Shown here piece after piece: positions 34,901-56,929 of a stretch of DNA of 64,000 bases (position 1 is the stretch's first letter; each line of letters starts with the position of its first letter). The translations under genes and the position numbers were made by a program. Source of the stretch: Podarcis raffonei (lineage: Eukaryota > Chordata > Lepidosauria > Squamata > Lacertidae); NCBI RefSeq assembly GCF_027172205.1, contig NC_070615.1:43942501-44006500 (forward strand), read 5' to 3'. The notes under the pieces are model-generated. The model worked only from the letters and a program-made list of their open reading frames with translations, was not told the DNA's origin and searched no databases.

Positions 34901-36328
34901 CCCGCGGGCCTTGTGTTGGACACCCGTGGTCTAGAGGACAAGGATCCTGAGATCACGTTGAGGGTAGCCAAATTCTGTGCGATTGCCATAAAACATAGGG
35001 AACAAGCTGTGCTATCATCATGATTAAGGTTTTAAATGATAATTTTAGGTTATATGTTAGTGACTAAGTTTTAATTTATATATTTTTTAACTGTTGCTGT
35101 ATCTGTATTGTCCCTGTTACACCAAATTGCAAATTCAAATGTATCCCTATCGTGTTTTATGACTTCCTTGATATTGTATGTGGGCTGGAACTGGTCTGTG
35201 ACAGAAATAATAAAATTCATTTCAAAAGTGTAAGAGCCCTGCTGGATGAGCTTCAAAGGTCCACTTAGTGCAGCATCCTGTATCTCCCAGGGGCCAAGCC
35301 AGATGCCTCCGGGAAGACCATCAGCAGGGCATAAAGGCAGGTACCTCTCCCTTGCGGTGGCTCCTTCGTAAATGGTACCCGGTGGCCTCTGATAATGGCA
35401 GCAGCATAATGCAAACAGGGGGGACATTGTCACATCCTCAAGTTTAACTGTGGTTCTGTTTAGGGATATTCCGGGTGCAGGCAAAAGCCTCCTCGGGCAA
35501 GTTTCCAGGTCTCCTTTTGGCCCTCCATCGCCTCCTTTAAGCTGTGCTTGTGTCCGTGTGCGAAGGAGTGCCTTCTGAACTCTGATTAAAACCTCCTTCG
35601 CTGGATTGTTCTTTTTTTTTCCCTTTTGCTCAAAACAGAGAAGAGATTGAGAAACAGAAGGCGAAAGAGAGGTACATGAAGATGCACCTCGCCGGGAAGA
35701 CAGAGCAGGCCAAGGCAGACCTCGCCCGACTAGCCATCATCCGGAAACAGAGGGAAGAGGCGGCCAAAAAGAAAGAGGAAGAAAGGAAAGGTAAGGAAGA
35801 CTTGGCCTCCTCAAGGTTGTTCCTCCCCCCAACCACACCCACCTGCTAGAGAGGTCTGGGTTTCCCCAGCCACTCTGGGCGGCTTTCAACAAAGACCAAA
35901 AATACACAAAAATGTCACACATTAAAAACTTCCCTAAACAGGGCTGCCTTCAGAATGTCAGGTAGTTGTTTATCTCTTTGACATCTGATGGGAGGGCGTT
36001 CCACAGGGCGGGCGCCACTACTGAGAAGGCTCTCTGCCTGGTTCCCTGTAGCTTTGCTTCTCGCAATGAGGGAACCGCCAGAAGGCTCTCGGTGCTGGAC
36101 ATCAGTGTCTGGGCAGAATGATGGGGGTGGAGACGCTCCTTCAGGTATACTGGGCCAAGGCTGTTTAGGGCTTTAAAGGTCAGCAACAGCACTTTGAATT
36201 GTGCTCGGAAACGTACTGGGAGCCAGTATATAAACCTGCGTCTCCCCCTCTGTTTTTTTCACCCACCAGCTAAAGACGAAGCATCCTCAGCAGGCAAAAG
36301 ACTGCAGTCCCTGTCCCTTAACAAGTAA
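22282..36328 (+). CDS. PDAP1: PDAP1 (PDGFA-associated protein 1, HASPP28) (complete)
   Basis: Coding exons: 22282-22294, 30011-30102, 31296-31412, 32099-32220, 35639-35790, 36270-36328; 555 nt, 184 aa, all phases closing. The first coding exon contributes only 13 bases (MPKG plus one base), followed by a 7.7-kb intron. The protein reads [23 protein letters not shown], a Lys/Glu-rich segment, an acidic patch ([17 protein letters not shown]) that in mammals holds casein-kinase-2 sites, [18 protein letters not shown], and a long charged helix ([20 protein letters not shown]) ending [10 protein letters not shown]. Known: an abundant, heat- and acid-stable cytosolic phosphoprotein of the PP28 family, described as a weak PDGF-A binder and linked to translation control; the molecular mechanism is not settled. 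It is 3 residues longer than the human protein, with the extra length in the acidic exon. Confidence 0.96.
22455..22534 (+). repeat. LINE-type 3' end with (ATT)n tail just inside PDAP1 intron 1
   Basis: The segment GCCGCCCTGAGCCCGGCTTC, then GGGATATAAATAAA and (ATT)n, matches the 3'-end pattern of the L2-like LINE copies elsewhere in the window, but only about 80 bases are present. It sits within 200 bases of the PDAP1 start codon, in the promoter-proximal part of the CpG region. Confidence 0.55.
24044..24261. mobile_element. TA-flanked MITE, subtype A (Tigger/mariner-like ends)
   Basis: Ends CAGTGGTACCTCAGGTTA and TTAACCCGAGGTACCACTG are inverted repeats flanked by TA on both sides. The interior repeats the motif CAGGTTAAGAAC and has no ORF. 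The Tc1/mariner (Tigger-like) assignment rests on the TA target site and terminus, not on a transposase. Confidence 0.75.
24270..26560 (+). other. PDAP1 intron 1 stretch without recognised genes
   Basis: Holds a palindromic MITE fragment at about 24575-24700, a (CAG)n at about 24831-24850 and a (TG)n at 24902-24918. The ORFs here are short and match nothing I recognise. Confidence 0.5.
26566..26791. mobile_element. TA-flanked MITE, subtype A
   Basis: Second copy of the 24.04-kb element with the same internal block (TAAGAACTTTGCTTCAGGAT) and TA flanks. It shares nearly its whole length with the copies at 24044, 44484 and 59482, consistent with one amplification burst. Confidence 0.75.
27131..28720 (+). 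mobile_element. 5'-truncated L1 LINE with 435-codon ORF2 C-terminal frame
   Basis: An uninterrupted frame at 27131-28438 encodes the C-terminal part of an L1-type ORF2 protein: the region after the reverse transcriptase ([38 protein letters not shown]) and the cysteine-histidine knuckle [19 protein letters not shown] short 3' UTR and an A-rich tail at about 28700-28720 follow. A 14-bp direct repeat, ACTACAGTTCCCAG, flanks it at 27117-27130 and 28721-28734, which defines the insertion exactly. The endonuclease and reverse-transcriptase domains are absent, so the copy cannot move by itself. The open frame over 1.3 kb and the perfect target duplication mean a young insertion. It sits inside PDAP1 intron 1, in the sense orientation, and interrupts an older repeat. 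Confidence 0.92.
29162..29407. mobile_element. TA-flanked MITE, subtype B
   Basis: Left end CAGTCATGCCTCTTGTTACG, right end CAACCAGAGGTACCACTG, TA on both sides. The interior contains GGAAGTACCGGAAAGGGTTA and GCGCATGCGCAGATGCAGG, shared with the copy at 54195. It is a distinct core from subtype A with related outer ends. Confidence 0.7.
31640..32006 (+). mobile_element. L2-like LINE 3' end with long (ATT)n(ATC)n tail, PDAP1 intron 3
   Basis: Carries the [11 protein letters not shown] and [15 protein letters not shown] signature, the GCCCAGAGTGGCTGGGG 3' UTR and a tail that changes from (ATT)n to (ATC)n between about 31916 and 32006. The tail ends about 90 bases before PDAP1 exon 32099-32220, the longest microsatellite close to an exon here. 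Confidence 0.7.
33530..35220 (+). mobile_element. LINE C-terminal remnant interrupted by a hAT-like element
   Basis: Left piece (about 33530-33701) encodes CPCG...[18 protein letters not shown], a cysteine-histidine motif of a non-LTR retrotransposon ORF. The right piece (34937 to about 35220) continues with [20 protein letters not shown] and ends in AATAATAAAATTC. The two halves are one element split by the insertion at 33710-34928. The clade is uncertain; R4/Dong-like or RTE-like are candidates. Confidence 0.6.
33710..34928. mobile_element. 1.2-kb non-autonomous hAT-like element with CpG-rich interior
   Basis: Ends CAGGGGTGTCAAACTC and GGACACCCGTG are inverted repeats. The 8-bp GTCTAGAG is duplicated exactly at 33702-33709 and 34929-34936, matching the hAT target preference (nTCTAGAn). 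Subterminal blocks (GGGGGCCGCATCAG left, GGCCGGATTCGGCCCG right) are typical of such elements. No transposase ORF is present. From about 34310 to 34800 the interior is CpG-rich with NF-Y-like CCAAT/ATTGG boxes at about 34744 and 34775, resembling a gene promoter. Confidence 0.85.
35840..36235 (-). mobile_element. L2-like LINE 3' half, minus, in last PDAP1 intron
   Basis: Minus-strand translation gives [38 protein letters not shown] and [15 protein letters not shown]. It includes the 3' UTR but no long (ATT)n tail. It occupies most of the intron between PDAP1 exons 35639-35790 and 36270-36328. Confidence 0.7.
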
Positions 36329-36526
36329 GCGCCAGCCACAAGAGAGGAGGGAAACTTCCCAGGAACTGTGCCTGGCTGGCGCCTGCTGGGCATTCTTTGA
36401 GGCTTCACACACAGAGGGGGCGACGCCGCAGCGTGAAGAGCACAGCCGTAACCGGCGTCCTCTTCCCTCCTAAGAGACACTTGGCAGCAGCGTGTTCGTC
36501 TTCATCTGGGCACAGAATTCCATGGT

Positions 36527-36571
36527 GGGGAGGGGTGGGCGGGCGGGGTGGGAATCAGTGGGGTGGGTGGG
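36527..36571 (+). promoter_or_regulatory. G-quadruplex-forming tract in the PDAP1 3' UTR
   Basis: Seven or more runs of three or four G in 45 bases (beginning GGGGAGGGGTGGGCGGGCGG) lie about 200 bases past the stop on the sense strand. This satisfies the usual four-run quadruplex pattern and would be present in the mRNA. A regulatory effect is inference. Confidence 0.6.
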
Positions 36572-37151
36572 CAAGCTATTATAATCCTTTGAACGTGGGA
36601 GTCGCCAGGGCAGCGATTCTCCCGCACAGCCGCTTCAGGAGGGGGTGCGATAAACTGAACGATTTTGCTGTCTTTCAAATTCGAGATTACCTATCCAGGG
36701 GAGCAGGAAAAAGCTGGAGTGATAATGGAGGGGGCAGGTGAAGATACTGCTTCAGCGAGGCCGCAAGAGCCTTGAGAGAGAGGGGAGTGGGGTTGGTAGT
36801 CTTGGCATGCAGGTGCAAATCCAAAATGCTGGCACGGGTGTGTGTTTGCGATAGGCACTCGTCTGAAAAACGGCCTGCAGGGTTAGAATGTGGAGCAGCA
36901 AATAAATAAAAACACATTTGGATCTGGACCATGTGGCTGTTTTGGTCTTTTTATTTCCACTTTCTACCCTTCTCTCTCCCCATTTTTATTTTTTTAAAAA
37001 GAAGCCATCCTTAATTTCTTCCCTTCTCCTCTGATAGTGACTTTTTAACTGCGAAAACAAAACATCCCTGCAAAACCAGAGAACTCTTTTCTTGATTGTG
37101 CAACATGTTGGAACAGGTGCAAATTGGAAGCAAAACTTGTATATTTGGCTG

Positions 37152-37157
37152 AATAAA
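37152..37157 (+). terminator. PDAP1 polyadenylation signal AATAAA
   Basis: AATAAA 824 bases past the PDAP1 stop, followed by T- and GT-rich sequence. An earlier AATAAATAAA at about 36901 could serve as a proximal site. Confidence 0.65.
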
Positions 37158-37543
37158 GTTTAAATTATCGTAAAACGCCTTCCGTGCCTTGTCTTCTGTA
37201 GAAGCAGCTGTGGCTGGCCTGCCCTGCTGGCGCTGCGGAATGAGTTCCAAAGCCTTCAGTGAGGCAGGACATGGGCCTGCAGAAACCACTGTGGCTCATG
37301 CAAGCTGGGACTGGTGGGAACGAAGGAGCCAACTCTGTCCCCCACTCTTTGCCTAGTCTATTCAAATTGGGCCTGCGCTGCTTCAAACTGTGGTAGTGGT
37401 CTAGTTCTGAGAAACCCTCTCCATAAAAACAGAAAACTACCCCAGGAAAAAGATGGGGTTGTTCTACTTGGGAGTAAACGCAGTGAAATTATTGGACCTG
37501 TTGAGTCCAAATTCAATGGGTCCACTCTTGAGTAGGACTAGTA

Positions 37544-38095
37544 TTGGATATCAAGTCAGCGTCACCATACTCGCCCTCCTCAAAACACGAAGACCAACAA
37601 CAGCAAGTTCTTAACTATATTCGTAGCAGGAAGCCATCTAGGGAGGCAGCTGCACCTTTGGATGACAAGGGAGTCAAAGGCGTGACAAGGGAAGAGGAGA
37701 CGGCAGCAAAGCTGAATGAATTATTGGCATACAACAGAAAAGATGAGGCAGATCCCAGTGGCCTGGGGAACAAGGGCAGATAGTGGCAGTGAGAGATAAT
37801 ATTCTAGGCCCAAGGCGGGGCGGGGGGGATAAGTGATCAGTCACCAGGTTCGGATGGTAGCCACCCAAGAGTTCTCAAAAAATTAAAATGCGAAACTGCT
37901 GAGCTAACAAAAATATGCAGTTTGTCCTTCATCTCAACCTCCATACATGAGGCCTGGAAAGCAGTAAATGTAACACAATTTTAAAAAGGGGATCCAGGGA
38001 CAATCCTAGCAATTAAGGCTGGTTAGTTTAATGTCTGTCCCCAGAAAACAGGTGGAAATCATTGCTAAAGATAAAATAACCATTTGATAGGATTT
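37544..38095 (+). mobile_element. CR1-like LINE reverse-transcriptase fragment between PDAP1 and ARPC1B
   Basis: Three-frame reading gives CR1-type pieces: VKGVTREEETAAKLNELLA, then an RT-region block (HPRVLKKLKCETAELTKICS) and KGDPG followed by further degraded codons. It is broken in several frames. It lies in the roughly 1-kb space between the two convergent 3' ends. Confidence 0.55.
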
Positions 38096-38195
38096 ACTTT
38101 TGAGTGGACGTGGTTAGGGTTGTGCTGATGGTCTCTCCTGGTGGGAGGAGAGGGGGAGATGGAAGTTTTGCTATGCTAACTGTGACCAGCATCTC

Positions 38196-38201
38196 TTTAT
38201 T
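38196..38201 (-). terminator. ARPC1B polyadenylation signal (AATAAA on minus)
   Basis: TTTATT on plus, 226 bases beyond the ARPC1B stop codon, giving a short 3' UTR. It lies about 1 kb from the convergent PDAP1 signal. Confidence 0.7.
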
Positions 38202-38426
38202 GAACACTGTTAACAGTTATCAACCTGTTTTCCACTGGCGACACAGAAAATCTGCCCAACTTGTAGCTGGTGGGATTGTCATCTTAGGTATGCGGGATTG
38301 CAGGAATGAAGCAGGTTGCATCGGGTAAGGAAGCAAAAGCTGGTAGTCGGGGGTCTTCTGCCCTGCCCACCCCAGACTCCAGTGAGACGGAAGCGCTGCT
38401 GAGATGAATAACTCTTCAGTCCTTTT

Positions 38427-50464
<12,038 letters not shown>

Positions 50465-51344
50465 GGCTTCTCAAGCTGTACAGAAAAAACAGTTAATTTT
50501 TCCTAAGTAACATATTTCAAAAAAGTTAAGGTTGGCTGCAAGTCTTGTGGCCCCTTACCTGGGACCAAACCCTTTTGAGCTCAAAAGGGCTTAATTCTGC
50601 ATAAGTTATTTTGAGCTCAAAGCTTATAACAGGTATACCATTGCACTGTTAATGTACTTATTTCTTATCCCGCCCTTCCTCCAAGAACCTAAGGCAACAT
50701 AAATGGTCTCCTCTCTACCATCCCTATTCTTTACCCCCTAACAACCCTTTGAGGTAGGTCTGCCTGTTTACTAGGAGGAATCTGGACCAAACTGCTGGTG
50801 AGTTTTCTTGATGATTAAAAAAAATAAAATAACATCTTGCTGTATATAGGTCAAGACCTGAATTTAAGAATGGAAAAATGAGAAATGGAAATTTCCTTTC
50901 ATTCCTAGTGACGAGAGGACTTAAGTCCACTTTAATTGCACGGACCTAAATTTCCCACTACTGTATGTTCCTGAGTCCTTCCTGCTTAAATCCTGGCAGA
51001 CTCTTCATCTTACACCCAGCCGCCTTTGGCTCAGAACGACTATTGAAAGGGAACAAGGCGGTTCTGATAACCTTTCAAAACAGGAAGCTGGCTTGAAAGA
51101 AAGAACAGATTTGAAGGGGCTCCCTCGACGTCAGCTCTTAACTTTCACTCAGCCAGTTCCCACTGCTTGACCAAGTCAGACTGGCCACCAGGGCAATCAA
51201 GGACAGCAATTCATTTCCTTTGGTGATTGTATTAAATAAGCCATATTGGCAGGGGCAGCTACGGTCTAGCATCAGCCTTCCCTAACCTGCTGCTAACCAC
51301 AGTTTTCATCAGATGCAGTCCACCACGGGAAGGAGCAAGGGAGA

Positions 51345-51597
51345 AGAAGAGGAAGAAGAGGAGTTTGGATTTGATATCCTGCTTTATCATTACCCTAGGG
51401 AGTCTCAAAGCGGCTAACAATCTCCTTTTCCCTTCCTCCCCCACAACAAACACTCTGTGAGGTGAGTGAGGCTGAGAGACTTCAGAGAAGTGTGACTAGC
51501 CCAAGGTGCATGTGGAGGAGTGGGGAATCAAACCCAGTTCACCAGATTACGAGTCCACCGCTCTTAACCACTACACCATACTGGCTCTTAAGGGAGG
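51345..51597 (-). mobile_element. tRNA-derived SINE (MIR/CORE-like), minus
   Basis: On the minus strand it begins AGCCAGTATGGTGTAGTGGT, a pol III A-box-like region, followed by a B-box-like GGTTTGATTCCCC, then a conserved core and a 3' part GATATCAAATCCAAACTC. A partial second copy lies at about 42005-42145. The family name is uncertain. Confidence 0.6.
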
Positions 51598-51602
51598 TGG
51601 AA

Positions 51603-51880
51603 GGTTGTAGAATCATAGAATTGTAGAGCTGGAAGGGACCCCAGGGTCATCCAGCCCAACCCCCTGCAATGCAGGGATCTCAGCAAAAGCATCCCTGACA
51701 GATGGCCATCAACTCCTGCTTTAAAACCTCCAAGGAAGGAGAGTCCACCACCTCCTGAGGGAGACGGTTCCACTGCCGAACAGCTCTTGCTGTCAGAAAG
51801 TTCTTCCTGGTGTTTAGCCAGATTCTCCTTTCTTGTAACTTGAAGCCATGGGTTCAAGTCCTACCCTCTAGCCTTGTGAA
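51603..51880 (-). mobile_element. CR1 LINE 3' fragment, minus, ARPC1B intron 1
   Basis: Complement of the CR1 3' end: AGAATCATAGAATTGTAGAG, CAACCCCCTGCAATGCAGGG, GAGGGAGACGGTTCCACTGC. Short plus-oriented CR1 tails (TCTACAATTCTATGAT) also occur at 47695-47757 and 53965-54022. Confidence 0.7.
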
Positions 51881-51889
51881 AGGCTGCCT

Positions 51890-53960
51890 CTCGCCAACTG
51901 CACCCACAGCGCACTTGTATGCTTGTTTACTCAGGAATAAACCCTTGCCATCTTCAGTGGGACTTACGGTCCAGTAAAGTACATGTAGGATTACAGCCCG
52001 TGTTGTCCTGCTCAGAACGACTTCCGCCCACGAGAATCCTTAGCGTGTGCTTATAATTAGAGAAGGAAGGCGGAAAGAGGAAACAGCTGCATCTTGACGA
52101 AGAGCAATTTGACAAACGCCATATAAGGCTAAAAACAGACCCGGCAGGAAGAATCAAAAGTGGAATCATAAGAGACAATTCTGTGGGTGGTGTATCACCA
52201 GGTCTGGGCTCTTCGGCTGGGTTCTGTTCAGTCTTGCTTTGCTCTTAGCAAGAGGTTGTCTGACTGTGGCCAGAGGAATGGCGTAAGCTCCAACCAGGTG
52301 GTTCACGGAAAGGTTGTGGAAGGGAAAGGAGTCGTAAACCTCCTTCATCAGCCCTCATGGGAAGGGATGGGGGAGAATTTGCCTGCAGTTCATATTTATA
52401 GACAACCTTCGCTAATTCACACTTTCCAAAACAACAGATGAACTGAAACACCGCCCTTCCTTCGAAAGTCACACCTCTCTGAATTTTGCAATGCACATCC
52501 AAGTAACGTCTACAAAAACGCATACAGTTAATGCACATAATGGTGAACGTATCATACAAAAATGCATTGTATGAGGGGAAATTGCTTTGCAAAAATGCAG
52601 GTTTTGGGGGGAGGAAATGGACTAAAAATGCTGGTGAATTTTCATGGGCACTTTTTTTAAAAAGAAGAAGAACCACAGACTGATATGAAAATGTGGAGAA
52701 CTGAAGAATGGGAAAGCAAGAAACTGAAATTGGCGTATTTGCCAATCCCTGCTTGTGGATGTTTCACAAAGTGCAGGGCACTGGTGAGTGTGGCAAAAGT
52801 CGATGCGGCCAGACACCCCTACCCATCTTTCCTTTGGGCAAGCAAGAGGGATTTTTCCACAGTTCAATGACACATTCCAATCAGCTGAAATCACCAGAGA
52901 CTGCTGCTGCTGCTGGCAGAGCCAAGTGTGGTTGGTGTCTTTCAGGTGCGCCTTCCTGCCTGTCCTTGCCACATGAGCCCACTAGAGGGCAGCTGGCCAA
53001 AGGCCTCCTCACACCTGAACTCAGGTGTGAGCTTAGTTGTTCCGCCTCCACCTGGGCTCAAGCTTGCATGTTTGTAAATTAAGCAAATATTGTAAAGACA
53101 CTTTAATACATCGCCAGTGGAGTAAGAGTTTTGCATGAGTTTTTAAAGCTGATAGAGAATTCAAAGTTTCTTCTTCTTTTCTTTATTTTTGTTTCTGTGT
53201 TTTAAAAATCCTTAGTATTTGATGCTGACTTCTGTATATTGTTTGATTATTTCTCAGTATTTCTTAAAAATAGCTTTAAAAAAAGCCTCAATTGCTCTCC
53301 TTCATCTGTAGGAAACTCTGCCCTGTAAAACTGTGCCCAGAAGTTCTCCTCTACAGAAAACAGTGACAAGAGCAGCAACCACTTCTGAGAAAAAAGGAAT
53401 AATCTTTACACAACTTTATACAAGGCATGGTTTGTCTGTCTCCAGTGGGAATTATGACCAATATCTTCCAGGCAGTGAAGTAATCATAGCTGCCAGACAA
53501 CAAAATGTATAGGGTACAAAATATGATGAAATCTCTACCCTACCCAATCCTGGAGGCTTGTTTGTGTGTAGGTGGAGGGCAGATTTATAGGGAAGGATTC
53601 CAACTCCCATCGGCCTCAGCTAGCACATCCAATAAACAGGAAAAGGCTGTGACTCAGTGATAAAGCAGGTCTCTAGCAGAATGATCCACCCTCAGAGGAG
53701 TCTCTCTGTCGTATCTCTGCATGAGTTGCTGGAGAATGCGATGGGCTTGGCTGAGTGTTAGTAGCTGTAGGGGGCAGGGAGCTGCAAGCTGGCTGAGTTC
53801 CCCCAGTGTCAGCCAAATCCCTGCTGGCTTGGATATGCAAAAAGCATGAGTTGCTGATCTCCTTCCAACCAGCCTCCACTGGGGGCAAGTAATTCTCTTA
53901 CCTTCCTTGGAGGTTTCTAAGCTGAGATTTGGATGGTCATCTGTCATGCATGCTTTAGCT
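51890..53960 (-). other. ARPC1B intron 1 stretch without recognised genes
   Basis: Unique-looking intronic DNA. No conserved coding or RNA signature is visible. It contains a minor SINE fragment near 53640. Confidence 0.45.
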
Positions 53961-54160
53961 GAGATTCCTGCATTGCAGGGGGTTGGACTAACAGTCCCTC
54001 CCAACTCTACAATTCTATGATCTTCTAATTAATTAGACTGACAACATAATTGACTGCCCTCTAGGAGACTCCCACTGCGTCTCTCAATGAGTCACAGTTC
54101 TGGTGGACTCATCTCCCTCCAGTTGAGAGAGAAATACCCAGATCAATAACTGTCTCAGAA

Positions 54161-54162
<2 letters not shown>

Positions 54163-54196
<34 letters not shown>

Positions 54197-54432
54197 CGGG
54201 TTACAGGTGCTTCAGGTTGTGCGCTTTCAGGTTGCACACCGCACCAAACCCGGAAGTACCGGAATGGGTTACTTCGGCGCTTGCACGCTTTGGCTTGTGC
54301 ATGCGCAGAAACACTAAATTGCGCTTTGTGCATGTGCAGGAGCACCGAATCGCAACCCGCGAGTGCGCAGACACGGCGTTGCGGGTTGTGAACGTGCCTC
54401 CCGCACGGATCACGTTCGCGACCCGAGCATCC

Positions 54433-54468
<36 letters not shown>
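54163..54468. repeat. Inverted microsatellites (AC)16 and (TG)16 around a subtype B MITE
   Basis: (AC)16 at 54163-54194, a MITE body at 54195-54436 (start CTCGGGTTACAGGTGCTTCA, end CGACCCGAGCATCCACT), and (TG)16 at 54437-54468. The flanking bases extend the symmetry (AT before, TAT after). The MITE interior includes GCGCATGCGCAGAAAC-type sequence as in the copy at 29162. The usual outermost element bases are no longer distinguishable from the microsatellites. Confidence 0.8.
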
Positions 54469-54472
<4 letters not shown>

Positions 54473-55080
54473 AAAACAGGCTTCTCTGAAGGCAGGAACT
54501 TTCTCCCTTTTGGTTTAATAGAGGACTGCCAACTTTAATGCTGAAAAAAACAGCATACCTCACCTATCAGAAATTTGTGCAACCTTAGTTCTTCTCTGGA
54601 AGCAGAACCCAATTGGGCCAGAGTGCCCCCTACAGGGAAAAATGTCTCCTGTAGACTTTTTTTTTCTTTGCACAGAAGCATGAAAATTAATCACTTTTTG
54701 CCTTTTTTATTCCAGCACACATGCTATTTTTAGCCACATCTGTGCTTGTGATAGAGTCGAGTCAGCGTCTAGCCTTCCCCTACAGAGCTTGTTCACTACA
54801 AAAGCACTCCAATGCGTTGGCACTGAGAACAGAACTTGCACATGGGCACCCATGCCATGCATTTCCCCATAACTAATTTTTAAAAGAAAGTGTGAAAAGG
54901 CTATGCTGGCCACACATTCCAAGTGAAGATGAGCTGGTTGTACATCAGGATAGGAGCAAATAGTTGGGCCTAGGGTAGCGAAGTGCTGCCTTGTATAATG
55001 TTGGACTCCCAACTCCCATCTCTCCTAGCCAGCATGGTCAATAGCCAAGGCTGATGGGAGTTGTAGTTCAACATCTAGAG

Positions 55081-55288
55081 CAGAGCTTTCCGAACTGTGT
55101 GTCGCGACACGTTAAGTGTGTTCGGCTGCCGTTTGTAGATATGTCGCACAAACGCTCCCCATGCTTCTCCCAGGGCTGGAAAGGGCTCCGTTTAGCCTCC
55201 AGTTTGCTAGTAAAACTGAATGACTATGTCGCGAAATGATGCATATCTAAAAAGTGTGTCACCGACATGAAAAGTATGGAAAGTTCTG
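55081..55288. mobile_element. 208-bp hAT-like MITE
   Basis: Ends CAGAGCTTTCCGAAC and GTATGGAAAGTTCTG are inverted repeats (12 of 15). Both flanks fit nTCTAGAn (ATCTAGAG left, GTCTAGAA right). The interior contains TGTGTCGCGACACGTTAAG and AAAAGTGTGTCACCGACATG. No ORF. Confidence 0.75.
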
Positions 55289-56203
55289 GTCTAGAAGACA
55301 CCACACCCTGACCCCTATGGCAGCCCAATCTCCTGCACCCCTCAAGACCGCCACCCCAAAGAGTCAGTTGAGTTGCCTTCCCTTAAAACGAACCTTTTGT
55401 AGAGCTTGTGACATTATATTAAATGCTCTAATGTGCAAATCCCAGATCCTTAATCTCCGTTAGGCTGTGTACACACTAGATACTTTTAAAGAACATTCGA
55501 AATGTATTTCTTCCTGCAAAGAATTCTGGGCACTGTAGTTTGCCCCGCAGGGTTACAATTCCCAGCAACTCCTTAGCAAACTACAGAGCAAACTACAGAG
55601 CCCAGAATTCTCTGAAGGAAAGAATGTCTTTTAAAGTTATAGCATGCACCCGGCAAGCAACAGCAAATATTAAAGCAAAAGAATATCATGGCATCTTAAA
55701 GGCTTGCCATAGCCTGTAGACCTGCCAAAATTAATGGACGTGCCTCATTCATTTCAACAGGTCTACTCTGAGTAGGGCTTAGCTGGGTACAACCCTAACT
55801 TTTTTACTTTTTTTCTTTTTTGCCGGGGTGGGGGGGTACTTCTGTAGACTAAAATCAACTGCAATACACGAATTACATTACATTTGATGGCTTTGATGAC
55901 GTGGGCCTCTGCCGCTAATGTTTTTTCTTTAAAGTGCCACATAGCTTTCTGCTGAGCTACTCCTTCCTTTTTATTTTTTAAACCCACAGTGCTGAACACA
56001 CACATATTTTTTTAAGTACCTTGCACATTGAGGAAGTGGCCCAGCCGCAGCTGAAACACATCAGTCCTTGCTTAGAAATGTAATAATGCCTCTCAGCGAG
56101 AAACTGAGCCTGACTTCTCATCCTAATTCAAAGCAACCTTAAACAGGGTTGTTTTAAAACATGGGAAGCTGCCTTATCCTAAGTCAGTCCATTGGTTCCT
56201 CCC

Positions 56204-56244
<41 letters not shown>

Positions 56245-56929
56245 TTATTTATACCCTGCCTATGTGGCTGGGTTTCCCCAATATCTGGGTTTCCCCAGGT
56301 TGCCTAGTATTGTCTGCACTGACTGGCAGCATCTCTCCAGGATTAAATACAGGAAATATTTCTAACCCCCACCTGGAGATGATGAAGAAGGAGAAGAAAC
56401 CTCCTGCGTGCAAAGCAGATGCTCTTCTCCAGAGTTTTGTAGGGAATAGACGCAAAACATCAAAAGGCATCCAACACACACACAAAAAACCCAGGTCTTG
56501 CTCGTGGGCATTCACAAGACTTTTCTTTTTCAGAGGGGAGACTATAAAGTAAAATAACGAGGAGCAGGCTAATTTCTCTCCCGTAAAGGGGAGAAATATC
56601 TCAACTTCTGAAAATATGCTAGAAACTAACTTTTTTAAAAAAAACGAAAACTGGAAATGGGGAGGTTGGTAGGGGGAGCGCAATTGCTTCCTCTTTGCTT
56701 GCGCGAAAAGCAGCTTTGATTTCAGGAAGAAGCAAAGGGAGGGAAAAACACCACCAGCACCGAGTTTAATAAAAAGTTCTCCCGCTAGGGCGCAGCTCTC
56801 TCTCCGAGGGGCGCACCTTTGGGGGGAGCAGTTTTCTTACACATTCATTCTCAGAACATTTTGCCCCCGCTTTATATTTTGACTTCTGTCGTTTCTGCAA
56901 GGCTTTTGAAAACCGAAGTCAGCCAAACA

